Source: Desulfovibrio sp. TomC
GTDB taxonomy: Bacteria; Desulfobacterota; Desulfovibrionia; Desulfovibrionales; Desulfovibrionaceae
Reading direction: 5' to 3'
Assembly: GCF_000801335.2 (NCBI RefSeq)
Contig: NZ_JSEH01000012.1
Coordinates: forward strand, 113,661-177,660
Length of the DNA: 64,000 bases
Below, in pieces: positions 33,220 through 42,102 of this stretch (position 1 is the first letter of the stretch; the number at the start of each line of letters is the position of its first letter). The notes below the pieces were generated by a model. It did not search any database. It saw nothing but the letters and a program-made list of their open reading frames with translations, and was not told where the DNA came from. Made by a program: the position numbers and the translations under genes.

Positions 33220-33936
33220 GTGGCCGCGATTTTGGAACTTGAGGGCGTTTGCGCCCATTACGGCCGCATCCAGGCCCTTCGCGACGTGTCGCTTCGCGTC
33301 GAGGAAGGCGAAATCGTCACCATCATCGGAGCCAACGGCGCGGGCAAGTCCACCACGCTCATGACCATCTGCGGCATTGTCCGGGCCAGCGCCGGCGACG
33401 TGCGCTATCAGGGCGCGTCGATCCTCGACAAACGCGCCGATGAGCTGCCGGCCCTGGGCCTTTGCCAGGTGCCCGAGGGCCGGCGCATCTTTCCCCGCCT
33501 GACGGTTCAGGAAAATCTGGACATGGGCGCGTTTCTGCGCCGCGACAACGACGAAATCGCCAACGATCTCGGCATGGTCTTTCGCCTGTTTCCGGTCCTT
33601 TTCGAGCGGCGCAAGCAGCACGGCGGCACGCTGTCCGGCGGCGAACAGCAGATGCTGGCCATTGCCCGGGCCTTCATGGGCCGCCCGAAAATGCTGCTCT
33701 TGGACGAACCCTCACTCGGCCTTTCGCCCATGATCTCCCAGCACATCTTCCGCATCATCCGCAACGTCAACGAAGAGAGCGGCGTGACCATCCTGCTGGT
33801 TGAGCAAAACGCCAACATGGCGCTTAAGCTGGCCGACCGGGCCTACGTCATGGAAACCGGCGCGGTGGTGCTGGAAGACAAGGCCTCGGCCCTGCGGGAA
33901 AACGCCGACATCAAGAAGGCCTATCTGGGGCAGTAG
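33220..33936 (+). CDS. livF: Branched-chain amino acid ABC transporter ATPase LivF
   Basis: 238-residue second ATPase. Walker A GANGAGKSTTLM, LCQVPEGRRIFPRLTVQENL (typical LivF), signature GGTLSGGEQQMLAIARAF, Walker B MLLLDEPSLGLSP, H-loop LLVEQNANMAL. The start is GTG 33220, three bases after the livM stop, with GGAG upstream. Its 3' end overlaps tail-to-tail by 26 nt with the histidine kinase gene on the other strand. Confidence 0.95.
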   Translation: MAAILELEGVCAHYGRIQALRDVSLRVEEGEIVTIIGANGAGKSTTLMTICGIVRASAGDVRYQGASILDKRADELPALGLCQVPEGRRIFPRLTVQENLDMGAFLRRDNDEIANDLGMVFRLFPVLFERRKQHGGTLSGGEQQMLAIARAFMGRPKMLLLDEPSLGLSPMISQHIFRIIRNVNEESGVTILLVEQNANMALKLADRAYVMETGAVVLEDKASALRENADIKKAYLGQ

Positions 33937-36097
33937 CCGGTTCGTCCCGGAGGCCGTCGCCCAGCAGGGCATCGTCCCTGACGGCAAAACGCACGGCAAA
34001 CGAAAACACGCTGCCCTTCCCGGGTTCGCTTTGCACCCCGATACCCCCGCCCATAAGCGTCACCAGCCGTTGGCTGATGGCCAGTCCCAGGCCTGTGCCG
34101 CCAAAACGCCGGGTGGCCGAGGTGTCCACCTGGGTGAAACTCTCGAAAATCCGCGCCTGATCTGCCGCCGCAATCCCGATGCCGGAATCGCGGACGGCAA
34201 AAAAGACATCCGTGACCGTGCCCTCGCACCCGGGCAAGACGCTGGGTCGGGCACAGGCCACATCCAGGGTCACCCCGCCCGTCTCGGTAAATTTCAGCCC
34301 ATTGCCCACCAGATTGAGCAGCACCTGGCGCAGCTTGTCGCCGTCGCCGACCAACAGCCTGGGCACCTCGGCCTCGACCTGGGCGACGAGCGTCAACCCC
34401 TTGTTTGTGGCCAGCGGCTCCAGGGTGGCGGTCACCCCCTGGATGATGGAGGACAGGACAAACGGTTCGTTGACCAGGTCCATCCGCCCGGCCTCGATCT
34501 TGGCCAGATCGAGAAGATCATTGACCAGGGCCAGCAAGGCGGCTGCGGCACTTTGCAGGTCGTCGAGGCACTGCTGCTGGTCGGACTCCAGAGGCGTGGT
34601 CCCAAGCAGCTGGGCCATGCCCATGATGCCGTTTAAGGGCGTTCGCAATTCGTGGCTGACATTGGCCAGAAAGTCGCTCTTGGCCTGGCTGGCCGCTTCG
34701 GCAGCTTCCCTGGCCCGGATGAGTTCCGTGGCGTCGCGGGCGAAAAGGGCTGCCCGTCCCGGCGTTCCCGGGGCAGCCGGCAGCGGGGCGATGATGATGT
34801 CGAAAAGGATGCCGCTTCGTTCGTCAGTAAACCGGACCGGCCGGTCGAGGAGCAAGGCCCGGGTCAGATGGGCCAGACGCGACCGGGCGAGGTCCGGTGG
34901 GAAAATCGCGTCGAAGGTCAGCCCGGTGATCGCCTCCCGGGCCACATCCAGCCCCTGGGCCGCAGCCATATTGGCGGCCAGGATGCGCCCGGCGGCGTCG
35001 ACCAGGAACACCCGGTCCGAGGTGGCGTCGAGCAGGGCCGTGACTGTGGCCGCATTCTCCTTTGCTGCGGCCTCGGCGGCCTTGCGGTCGCTGATGTCGG
35101 AGATCACGCTGATGTAATGCAGCGGCGCTCCGGCGGCATCGCGCAGAAGCGACACGGTCAGGCTGACCCAGACCAGGGACCCGTCCTGGCGCACGTAGCG
35201 CTTGTCCATGGCAAAGGTATCGATGGCCCCGGACAGCAGACGCGCGACCTGCTCCAGGTCCTCGTCGAGATCCTCAGGATGGGTGATGGCGGCAAAGGTC
35301 TGCGCTTGCAAGGCCTCGGCCGTATAGCCGGTTATTTCCAAAAAGCGGTTGTTGGCGCGCAGAAATTGCCCATCGAGGCCCACATGGGCGATGCCCACGG
35401 CGGCCAGTTCGAAGGTGTCGCGAAACCGCCGGTCCGATTCCCCCAGGGCCGCGCGGGCCGCGGCATTCTCCTGGGCGGCGCGGACGGCCCGGCGCAGCAG
35501 CATGAGGGCAAACAGGCCCAGAGCCAGTGTGCCCAGGCCAATGACGCCGGCAGCCAACCGGGCATGGTGGTCCTGGCTGGCCAAACGCTCTTGCACGATG
35601 GTTCGGACCTTGGCCTGGGCCTGTTCCAGACAGTCCCGGAGATCGGCCCGGGCTGTCCGGGAGTCCTGACCCTGCAAAAGGGCCTGGGCCTGGGCAAGCC
35701 CTCCCCGGTCGGCAGCCAGGGCTATGGCCCGGTTCTCAATATCAAGGACACGCTGCAACGGTCCGTCAATGCAGGCGAAGTCGTAGAATTCCTGGGTTTT
35801 CGGAGCCGACCGGCGCAGGGTTTCGACGCAGGCTGCAATCTTTGCAGCCTGCTCCCGGGAGGCGGCGACGGCCTGCGTCTCCCCGGCGGCGGCCAAAAGA
35901 GCCATGGCATGCAGCTCGCCTGCGGCCGCACGGAGCTCACCCACCACCCCTTCGATGACGAAGGGAAAGATGGCCGTGTTGTGCTCGGCGGCCAGTTCCA
36001 TCCAACCCAGCCCAAAAGCCAGGACCAGTCCGAGGCCAAGCAGGGCCAGGACGGAACGTGTCGGAAAATGACGGGGTTGGGGACGGCGGCTTGGCAT
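33911..36097 (-). CDS. Membrane-bound PAS histidine kinase
   Basis: 728 residues. TM1 (VLALLGLGLVLAFGLGW, about 16-32) and TM2 (LAAGVIGLGTLALGLFALML, about 181-200) enclose a periplasmic helical sensor. Then come two PAS domains (about 220-345, ending in a PAC segment YISVISDISDRK, and about 350-470), a HisKA domain with FLANVSHELRTPLNGIMGM, and an ATPase domain with NLVGNGLKFTETGG, DSGIGIAAADQARIFESF and GTGLGLAISQRL. No receiver domain and no adjacent regulator gene, so its partner is elsewhere. It converges on livF with a 26-nt overlap. Confidence 0.92.
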   Translation of the reverse strand: MPSRRPQPRHFPTRSVLALLGLGLVLAFGLGWMELAAEHNTAIFPFVIEGVVGELRAAAGELHAMALLAAAGETQAVAASREQAAKIAACVETLRRSAPKTQEFYDFACIDGPLQRVLDIENRAIALAADRGGLAQAQALLQGQDSRTARADLRDCLEQAQAKVRTIVQERLASQDHHARLAAGVIGLGTLALGLFALMLLRRAVRAAQENAAARAALGESDRRFRDTFELAAVGIAHVGLDGQFLRANNRFLEITGYTAEALQAQTFAAITHPEDLDEDLEQVARLLSGAIDTFAMDKRYVRQDGSLVWVSLTVSLLRDAAGAPLHYISVISDISDRKAAEAAAKENAATVTALLDATSDRVFLVDAAGRILAANMAAAQGLDVAREAITGLTFDAIFPPDLARSRLAHLTRALLLDRPVRFTDERSGILFDIIIAPLPAAPGTPGRAALFARDATELIRAREAAEAASQAKSDFLANVSHELRTPLNGIMGMAQLLGTTPLESDQQQCLDDLQSAAAALLALVNDLLDLAKIEAGRMDLVNEPFVLSSIIQGVTATLEPLATNKGLTLVAQVEAEVPRLLVGDGDKLRQVLLNLVGNGLKFTETGGVTLDVACARPSVLPGCEGTVTDVFFAVRDSGIGIAAADQARIFESFTQVDTSATRRFGGTGLGLAISQRLVTLMGGGIGVQSEPGKGSVFSFAVRFAVRDDALLGDGLRDEPATAPDRPS

Positions 36098-36208
36098 GGC
36101 GTTGTCTGGTCTTGCGGTTGTCGCTTCAGTTCAGACGCCGAACAAGCCGTCAGGAGAGCAGTGGCGTACCCTCTACCGAATGGCCCGGCAAAGCGCAAGC
36201 CGGCCGGG

Positions 36209-36538
36209 CTAGACGGATTTGTCCACAATGGCGGTGGCGGCAAAGGCCCGCAGCTTGGCCGACAGGCGCAGCCACTGGTCGTCGGGCAGGGCATAGACCA
36301 CTTTGCCGGAATCCAGGTCGCGGATCTGGGCCTGGATGGTCTGGGTGGCCTCGTCGATTTTAAGCAGAACCCGGTGCTCGGGAAAGGGCGGCTCGACCGT
36401 CTGGGCCGGCGTCTCTTCCGTCTTGGGCGGCGGGCTAGGCCGGGGAGTGGGCGCGGCAACAGTCTGGACCTGCGCCGGGGAGGGCGCGGCGGCCTGGACC
36501 TGGGCGGCCAGAGGGGAGGCGACGTCGTTTGCGCTCAT
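36209..36538 (-). CDS. FlaG-like protein
   Basis: 109 residues: a low-complexity Ala/Pro-rich N-terminal half, then about 50 residues (LLKIDEATQTIQAQIRDLDS, then KVVYALPDDQWLRL) matching the FlaG pattern of a beta hairpin followed by 'G.V...IP..E.L.L'. FlaG proteins are flagellar accessory factors linked to filament length. No flagellin gene is adjacent, but a sigma-28-like promoter (36588-36615) lies 50 nt upstream, supporting a flagellar role. Confidence 0.6.
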   Translation of the reverse strand: MSANDVASPLAAQVQAAAPSPAQVQTVAAPTPRPSPPPKTEETPAQTVEPPFPEHRVLLKIDEATQTIQAQIRDLDSGKVVYALPDDQWLRLSAKLRAFAATAIVDKSV

Positions 36539-36587
36539 GGTGGGCTGCCGGCGGCAGGGACGATCCGCGCGGTCCTCCGTATCTTCT

Positions 36588-36615
36588 CTATCGGACTGGG
36601 GTTGCCCCGACTTTA
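36588..36615 (-). promoter_or_regulatory. Possible sigma-28 promoter for the FlaG-like gene
   Basis: On the minus strand TAAAGTCG (36608-36615, 6 of 8 to TAAAGTTT) and TCCGATAG (36588-36595, 6 of 8 to GCCGATAA) with 12 nt between them, one more than ideal. It overlaps the stop codon of the upstream exporter gene. The -10 box resembles that of the chemoreceptor promoter at 23353. Confidence 0.45.
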
Positions 36616-37512
36616 GTCTCCCAGGCGCGCTGGCGCAACCGTTGGCAACGGGGCGCGAAACCGCTCCCTGGCCCCGTCCCAGATGGTCAACAGGACCGAG
36701 GCGATGATCAGCCCGGCACCAAGATAGCCCACGAAGCTGAACCGCTCGCCAAACATGGTATAGGCCAAAAGGGCCGCCATCACCGGCTCAAACGTGGCCG
36801 TCACCGCCGCCCGGGTGGCCTCCAGGCGCTTTAAGCCGGCATAATAGAGCGAATAGGCCCCGTAGGTGGAACACAGGGCCAAAATAAGACACGGGACCGC
36901 CCCGGCCAGGGTCGGCGTGGTGAACGTGGTAAAAGGCAGCAGGGCCAGCGACCCGACCGGCAGGGCATAGAGAAACAGCGTCGGCGTTTTGTAACGGCCC
37001 AGGTAGTATTTCCCGAAGATATAATAGAGGGCGTAGGTGACGCCCGAGAGCAGGCCAAAGACAATGGCCCGGCCGTCGACCATGGCCCCGCCGTCGCCAG
37101 GGCCAAGGCTCACCCCGGCCACGCCGATGATGGTGGCCGCCACCGCCGCCACCTTGAACCCGCCCATCCGCTCCTTGAGAAAAAGCCAGGACATGAGCGC
37201 CACCCAGGCCGGGGCGGTATAGAGCAGCACCGAGGCCAGGGCCGCGCCGCCGGCCGCAACCGCCACCACGTAGGCCCCAAACAGCCCGGCGATGCCGGCC
37301 ACGCCGAAACCGGCCACAGCCGGCAGGTCGCGCCGGTCGATATGCGTCTCCCGGTTCACCACGGCCTGGGCGGCAAAGAGCACCCAGGCCAGGGTGGTGC
37401 GCCAGAAGGCCACTTCCACCGTGTCCATGCCGGCGGCAAACGACAGCTTGGACAGCGGCCCGATAAGCCCCCACAGGGCGGCGGCGGCAAGAACATAGAG
37501 ATAACCCGACAT
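36613..37512 (-). CDS. EamA/DMT-family transporter
   Basis: 299-residue inner-membrane protein with ten predicted helices in two EamA repeats (AAAALWGLIGPLSKLSFAAG at the start; GLLSGVTYALYYIFGKYYLG beginning the second half near residue 150). The C-terminal repeat ends TMFGERFSFVGYLGAGLII, typical of drug/metabolite exporters. GGGGGAA lies 3 nt before the ATG. Substrate cannot be told from sequence. Confidence 0.92.
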   Translation of the reverse strand: MSGYLYVLAAAALWGLIGPLSKLSFAAGMDTVEVAFWRTTLAWVLFAAQAVVNRETHIDRRDLPAVAGFGVAGIAGLFGAYVVAVAAGGAALASVLLYTAPAWVALMSWLFLKERMGGFKVAAVAATIIGVAGVSLGPGDGGAMVDGRAIVFGLLSGVTYALYYIFGKYYLGRYKTPTLFLYALPVGSLALLPFTTFTTPTLAGAVPCLILALCSTYGAYSLYYAGLKRLEATRAAVTATFEPVMAALLAYTMFGERFSFVGYLGAGLIIASVLLTIWDGARERFRAPLPTVAPARLGD

Positions 37513-37686
37513 GCTTCCCCCGGAATCTGCGCGGACAGCGAGGCTTGCAGCTACCAGAAAGGACGCTGCCGCGAAAGGAAAAACCCCCTCTCCGGGTAGG
37601 TGATTTTCGTCGATTTGTTGATTGTTTCGGCCTCCCGTACTATGCCTGGATGGCTACGCCCGTATCCGGGGCAAAAGGAGCGAACC

Positions 37687-38136
37687 ATGCTTTCGCGCAA
37701 GCTTTTTTGCATCGCCGATCCCACGCACGCCGATTTCGGCTGGGCCGCCGAGAGCCGTTTCCTGCATATTCGCAAATACGACGCCTGCGGCAACACCACC
37801 AGCAACTGGACCTTTCCCGTGGCCGACACCGCCATGGGCGAGATGACCTGCGCCATTTGCGGCAACCCGGCCTACATGGCCCTGCCGCCCACGGCCGCCG
37901 GCACGGCCTCGGTGGTCAGCTGCGATTTCCTCGGCCACTGCCAGTCCGGCCCGGCCGACGCCAATCTGGCCCGCTTGGACGCCCTGTGCGCCAAACTGGC
38001 CGACATCCCCTTTCCGGTGGAGCGCGCCCGCATCGCCACGGCCGTGGCCGCCCTGATCCGGGCCACCGCCGATGATCCGGCCGCCACGGCCATCCTCGAA
38101 CGCCACAACATCAAAGCCACTTACGCCGCCGGCTGA
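37687..38136 (+). CDS. Hypothetical protein with a CxxC motif
   Basis: 149 residues, not recognised. The start MLSRKLFCIADPTH at 37687 has AGGAG 6 nt upstream; an earlier in-frame Met at 37600 does not. The N-terminal half carries four cysteines before residue 65 (FCIAD, YDACGN and CAICGN), which might bind zinc; the rest is Ala-rich helix. No signal peptide or membrane segment. It is 55 nt upstream of the aldolase gene on the same strand and may be cotranscribed. Confidence 0.7.
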   Translation: MLSRKLFCIADPTHADFGWAAESRFLHIRKYDACGNTTSNWTFPVADTAMGEMTCAICGNPAYMALPPTAAGTASVVSCDFLGHCQSGPADANLARLDALCAKLADIPFPVERARIATAVAALIRATADDPAATAILERHNIKATYAAG

Positions 38137-38191
38137 TCCGGCCGGCTACACCCTTTCGGGCCACGCGCCCGGCCTTGATAAGGAGGACTGC

Positions 38192-39469
38192 ATGACCAAG
38201 ACGGATATGACCGCATTTGACCAGGCCCTGGCCGTTGGCCGCCCGCCCAACATCAAAACCATTTTCCCCAATTCCCGGGCGCTGATCGTCAGCGGCAAGG
38301 CCATTGACCGGGCCATGCTCAAGAAGGGCAAGGCCATGACCATCGCCGCCAACTCCCGCAGCAACGCCGTGCTGCGCGGGGCGCTCATTGCCGCCCAGAA
38401 GGCCGATGCAGCCATCATCGTCGAGATCGCCCGGTCCGAATCCAACTACTGCAACGTCACCATGTGGAACATCGCCCGGCAGGCCGACCAGGCCATGAAC
38501 GAACTGGGCATCACCGTGCCGGTGGCCATCCACGCCGACCACTACGGCATCAAAAAGACTTCCGAGATCGCCGAAGCCCAGGCCGAAATCCCCACTCTGT
38601 TCGAGGCCGGCATCACCTCCATCGCCATCGACGCCTCCCACCTGCCTGACGAGGAAAACCTGCTGGCCAACATCGCCCTGGCCCCGTTCGTTCCGGGCTG
38701 GGCCGGCTACGAAACGGAAGTTGGCGAAATAAAAGGCAAATCCGGCCTTTCTACACCGGACGAGGCCCTGTTTCTCATTCGGGGGCTCAATGCCAACGGC
38801 ATCCACCCGGACTGGATTGCCCTCAATAACGGCACCACCCACGGTATCGAAGCCTCGGCCACGGGCATCCAGGTCGAGCTGACCGCCGAGATCCACAAGG
38901 CCCTTCTCCCCTATGGCATTTCCGGCGCCCAGCACGGCACCTCGGGCAATTCCTCGGAAAAGCTCAAGGAAATCGCTTCCTTGACCCGCACCACCAAGGC
39001 CAACGTGGCCACGGCGCTGCAGATGATCGCCTGGGGCGTGGCCGTCAACGACTACGGCAACGCCATCATGGACGCGGCCGGGGCGTTTATCAAACAGCCC
39101 GGCAAGGGCCTCGACGAGGCCCTGTGGGCCGAGATGGTGGGCTACGCCGACGGCAAGGCCATTAAGGCCGGCGATTACAAGAAGCTCAACTGCGTTTTTG
39201 AAAACAAGATCCTGGCCCAGCCCAAGGACGTGCGCGACCGCATGGCCGGGGCCGTGGCCGAGTTCGTGACCTGGCTTTTGACCGACGTCTTCAATGCCGC
39301 CGGCACCGCCTCCCTTGGCATCGAAGCCTTGCTGGCCGCCGGCTCCTATGATCTCGGCCCCAAGGCCAAACGCATCGAAAACCCGGCCGAATGGACCCGG
39401 GAAGAGATTCTTGCCCGGGCCAAGACCCTGTCCCGCGACAAAGGCCCTGAGGGCGATTTCGACGACTAG
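38192..39469 (+). CDS. fba: Class II fructose-bisphosphate aldolase family protein
   Basis: 425 residues. Zinc-dependent aldolase fold: IHADHYGIKKTSE carries the metal-binding His pair, SIAIDASHLPDEEN, then ALNNGTTHG and ISGAQHGTSGNS with further catalytic or metal His. Cleaves fructose-1,6-bisphosphate (or a related ketose bisphosphate) in glycolysis/gluconeogenesis. The length is above the usual 300-360 residues owing to an extended C-terminal part. AAGGAGGA lies 5 nt before ATG 38192. Exact substrate is inferred from the family. Confidence 0.85.
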   Translation: MTKTDMTAFDQALAVGRPPNIKTIFPNSRALIVSGKAIDRAMLKKGKAMTIAANSRSNAVLRGALIAAQKADAAIIVEIARSESNYCNVTMWNIARQADQAMNELGITVPVAIHADHYGIKKTSEIAEAQAEIPTLFEAGITSIAIDASHLPDEENLLANIALAPFVPGWAGYETEVGEIKGKSGLSTPDEALFLIRGLNANGIHPDWIALNNGTTHGIEASATGIQVELTAEIHKALLPYGISGAQHGTSGNSSEKLKEIASLTRTTKANVATALQMIAWGVAVNDYGNAIMDAAGAFIKQPGKGLDEALWAEMVGYADGKAIKAGDYKKLNCVFENKILAQPKDVRDRMAGAVAEFVTWLLTDVFNAAGTASLGIEALLAAGSYDLGPKAKRIENPAEWTREEILARAKTLSRDKGPEGDFDD

Positions 39470-39797
39470 CGCTGCGTGCCATAATTCGTGAAGGGGGGAG
39501 AGGCCTCCGGCGGCCGGGGGCCTCAGGCCCCCGGACCCCCCAACTGGGTAAAGCGGACGGCGTTGCCGTGACGGTGGACGGAAGCGGAAAGAAATCGCGT
39601 CGGCCGGGCAACGCCGCCGTCACCGTGTCTGCGTTTGACAGGAACCATTGTTGCTTCGGCGCCCGGAAGGGGTGGACTCTTTCCCGGCTGGTGTCCGGCG
39701 CTCGATCGGAGGTCGCTTTTGTGCCGTCCCGGCTTCCGGGACGCAGCATCCTGCCTCGCCACACCCTGCCCGCCGCCCACGCGGCCGAGGAGCGCCC
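39470..39797. other. Intergenic region with a palindromic element and decayed hairpin
   Basis: About 330 bases between fba and the PEBP gene. A type 1 element lies at 39503-39540. Behind it GACGGCGTTGCC (39555-39566) can pair with GGCAACGCCGCCGTC (about 39608-39622) with a 3-nt bulge, which looks like an imperfect version of the long hairpins found behind other copies. No gene recognised. Confidence 0.55.
39503..39540 (+). repeat. Palindromic element, type 1, copy 5
   Basis: Head GCCTCCGGCGGCC starting 33 nt after the fba stop, then a palindrome CCGGGGGCCT and complement around one base (39514-39534), then GGACCCCCC. The palindrome centre (CCTCAGG) differs from the common ATGAT form. Confidence 0.85.
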
Positions 39798-40259
39798 ATG
39801 GTCATGTCGCTTGTCTCGCCGGCCTTTGCCCACAACGACCTCATTCCCTCCCGCCACACCTGCGACGGAGCCGACCTGTCGCCGCCGTTGGTTTTTGCCG
39901 GAGCGCCGGACGGCACGGCCAGCCTCATGCTGGTGTGCGACAATCCCGACGCCGTGTCCGGGGTCTGGGACCATTTCCTGATCTTCAACCTCTCGCCGGC
40001 CACCCCGGGCCTGCCTGAGGGGCTGCCGGCCCTGGACGCCTATCCCGACGGCAGCGTCTCCGGCAAAAACAGTTGGGGCCGGCCCGGCTACGGCGGTCCC
40101 TGCGCGCCGTCCGGCGTCCACCGCTACGTGTTCACCCTCTACGCCCTGGACACGAAGCTGCCGCTCCCCCCCGGAGCCGGCAAAGGGGACGTCCTGCGGG
40201 CGGCCAAGGGGCACATCCTGGCCTCGGCCACGCTCATCGGGCGCTACGGGCGGGGGTGA
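39798..40259 (+). CDS. YbhB/YbcL-type PEBP family protein
   Basis: 153 residues, phosphatidylethanolamine-binding-protein fold. Signatures: HTCDGADLSPPLVFAGAP near the N-terminus, the anion-site segment DAVSGVWDHFLIFN, GKNSWGRPGYGGPCAPSGVH and HRYVFTLYALDTKL. The family binds small anionic ligands and its bacterial role is poorly known. GAGGAG lies 5 nt before ATG 39798; no signal peptide, so cytoplasmic. It precedes the HyuA-like gene on the same strand by 163 nt. Confidence 0.88.
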   Translation: MVMSLVSPAFAHNDLIPSRHTCDGADLSPPLVFAGAPDGTASLMLVCDNPDAVSGVWDHFLIFNLSPATPGLPEGLPALDAYPDGSVSGKNSWGRPGYGGPCAPSGVHRYVFTLYALDTKLPLPPGAGKGDVLRAAKGHILASATLIGRYGRG

Positions 40260-40422
40260 GCCGACAGGCCGTCGCTGCGGCCCTGATCGCGGCCATACGA
40301 CTCCGGTCAGGCCAATCGCCGGTCCCGATCGCTGCGGCCCTCTGCCGTCGGCATCCCCTCCCTCGGGGTCGCCCCGCCACTCCCGTCTCGACGGCGGCGG
40401 CCCTTGATGCTAGGGGTTGCCG

Positions 40423-42102
40423 ATGCTTTGCGGAATCGACGTCGGCGGCACCCACACGGACGCGGTCCTCATCGGGCCGCACGGCGTTGTGGCGTGCGCC
40501 AAATTGCCCACCAACCATGATGATCTGCTGGCCTCCATCCGCGAGGCCTTGGCCAGCATTGTGGCCGTGGCCGGCCCGACGGCCATCAGCCGCCTGACGC
40601 TGTCCACCACGCTCACCACCAACGCCATCATCGAAGGCACGGCCGATCCGGTCGGCGTCCTGGTCTCCGGCGGACCGGGCATCGATCCCGAGGCCTACCG
40701 CATGGGCGGGCATTACCACGTCCTTGACGGAGCCATCGACCACCGGGGCCGCCAGACCGGGGCCATTGACCTGGCCGCCGCCCGGCCGGTCATCGACGCC
40801 TGGGCCGCGGCCGGGGTCCGCGCCTTTGCCGCGGTCACCAAATTTTCCACCCGCTGCCCGGACCAGGAACTGGCGCTCAAGGCGCTCCTTGCCGACCGGT
40901 CCGACTGCGTGTCGCTTGGCCACGAATTTTCCGGCCGCCTGGGCTTTGGCCGGCGCATCGCCACGGCCTGCTTAAACAGCGCCGTGTGGCGGGTCTACAA
41001 CCGCTTTTGCGACGCCGTGGAACAGTCGGTGGCCGAGCTTGGCATGACCGCCGCCCTCAATGTGCTCAAGGCCGACGGCGGCACCATGCCCCTGTCCGTC
41101 TCCCGCACCCTGCCGGTCCAGTCCATCCTGTCCGGCCCGGCCGCCTCGGTCATGGGCATCATTGCCGTGTGCGACATTGCCGAGGATTCCATCATTTTGG
41201 ACATCGGCGGCACCACCACCGACATCGCCGTCTTTGCCGCCGGCGCGCCGCTCATTGAAAACGAGGGCATTGCCATTGCCGGCCGCTCCACCCTGGTCCG
41301 GGCGCTGCGCACCCGGTCCATCGGCGTTGGCGGCGACTCGGCCATAAGCGTCAGCCGCCAGGCCGTGGAAGTCGGTCCCCGGCGTCTGGGGCCGCCCATG
41401 GCCCTGGGCGGGCCGGTCCCGACCCTGGTTGATGCGCTCAATATTCAAAATGTCATCGCCGTGGGCGACCCCCGGGCCTCCTACCAGGGCATCCTGGCCG
41501 TGGCCGCAGCCAACGGGTTTGAGCCGGAGGAAGTGGCCGAGGCCGCCATCCTCAACGCCGTCAACCAGATCCGCTCGGAAGTGGCGGCTTTTGTACGGGA
41601 AATTAACGACCGGCCGGTCTATACGATTTTCGAACTGCTGGAAGGCCGGCAGGTGCGCCCGACGCGCGTCTACGTCATGGGCGGCCCGGCCCTGGCCCTG
41701 TCCGCCCTGCTGCAGGACGCCTTTTCCGAGGAAGTGGTGGTCCCGGAAAGCTTTGCCGTGGCCAACGCCATTGGCGCGGCCCTGGCCCGCCCGACCTTTT
41801 CCGTGGAGCTTTTTGCCGATACCGCCAGCGGCCGGCTCACCATCCCGTCGCTTGGCATCACCCGGCAGGTGGCCGACAACTACAGTCCGGCCGCTGCCGA
41901 AGGCGAGGCCGCCACCTGCCTGCGCGACTACCTCGCCTCCATCGGGGCCGAGGTCGAGGACGCGCCCATTGAGACGGTGGAGCTGTCCTCGTTTCCCATG
42001 GTCGAGGGCCAATGCCTTGTCGGACACAATATCCGGGTGGCCTGCCAGGTGCGCCCCGGGGTGTCGGCGGCCTACAAACAGGCGGTGTCCAAATCATGTT
42101 GA
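40423..42102 (+). CDS. Hydantoinase/oxoprolinase A-family (HyuA-like) protein
   Basis: 559 residues with an ASKHA ATPase fold: phosphate-1 loop CGIDVGGTHTDAVLIG at the N-terminus and phosphate-2 loop ILDIGGTTTDIAVF near residue 260, plus STTLTTNAIIEG and SILSGPAASVMG, all typical of HyuA / acetone-carboxylase beta / 5-oxoprolinase proteins, which use ATP to activate an amide or ketone. It is shorter than the usual near-700 residues, and no HyuB partner is adjacent. The stop overlaps the next start (ATG at 42096), tying it to a histone-deacetylase-fold amidohydrolase. AGGGG lies 6 nt before ATG 40423. Substrate unknown. Confidence 0.88.
   Translation: MLCGIDVGGTHTDAVLIGPHGVVACAKLPTNHDDLLASIREALASIVAVAGPTAISRLTLSTTLTTNAIIEGTADPVGVLVSGGPGIDPEAYRMGGHYHVLDGAIDHRGRQTGAIDLAAARPVIDAWAAAGVRAFAAVTKFSTRCPDQELALKALLADRSDCVSLGHEFSGRLGFGRRIATACLNSAVWRVYNRFCDAVEQSVAELGMTAALNVLKADGGTMPLSVSRTLPVQSILSGPAASVMGIIAVCDIAEDSIILDIGGTTTDIAVFAAGAPLIENEGIAIAGRSTLVRALRTRSIGVGGDSAISVSRQAVEVGPRRLGPPMALGGPVPTLVDALNIQNVIAVGDPRASYQGILAVAAANGFEPEEVAEAAILNAVNQIRSEVAAFVREINDRPVYTIFELLEGRQVRPTRVYVMGGPALALSALLQDAFSEEVVVPESFAVANAIGAALARPTFSVELFADTASGRLTIPSLGITRQVADNYSPAAAEGEAATCLRDYLASIGAEVEDAPIETVELSSFPMVEGQCLVGHNIRVACQVRPGVSAAYKQAVSKSC

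Noticed and set aside
40270..40365. Direct repeat TCGCTGCGGCCCT (two copies) before the HyuA-like gene
   Set aside because: Only 13 bases in very GC-rich sequence; not distinguishable from chance.
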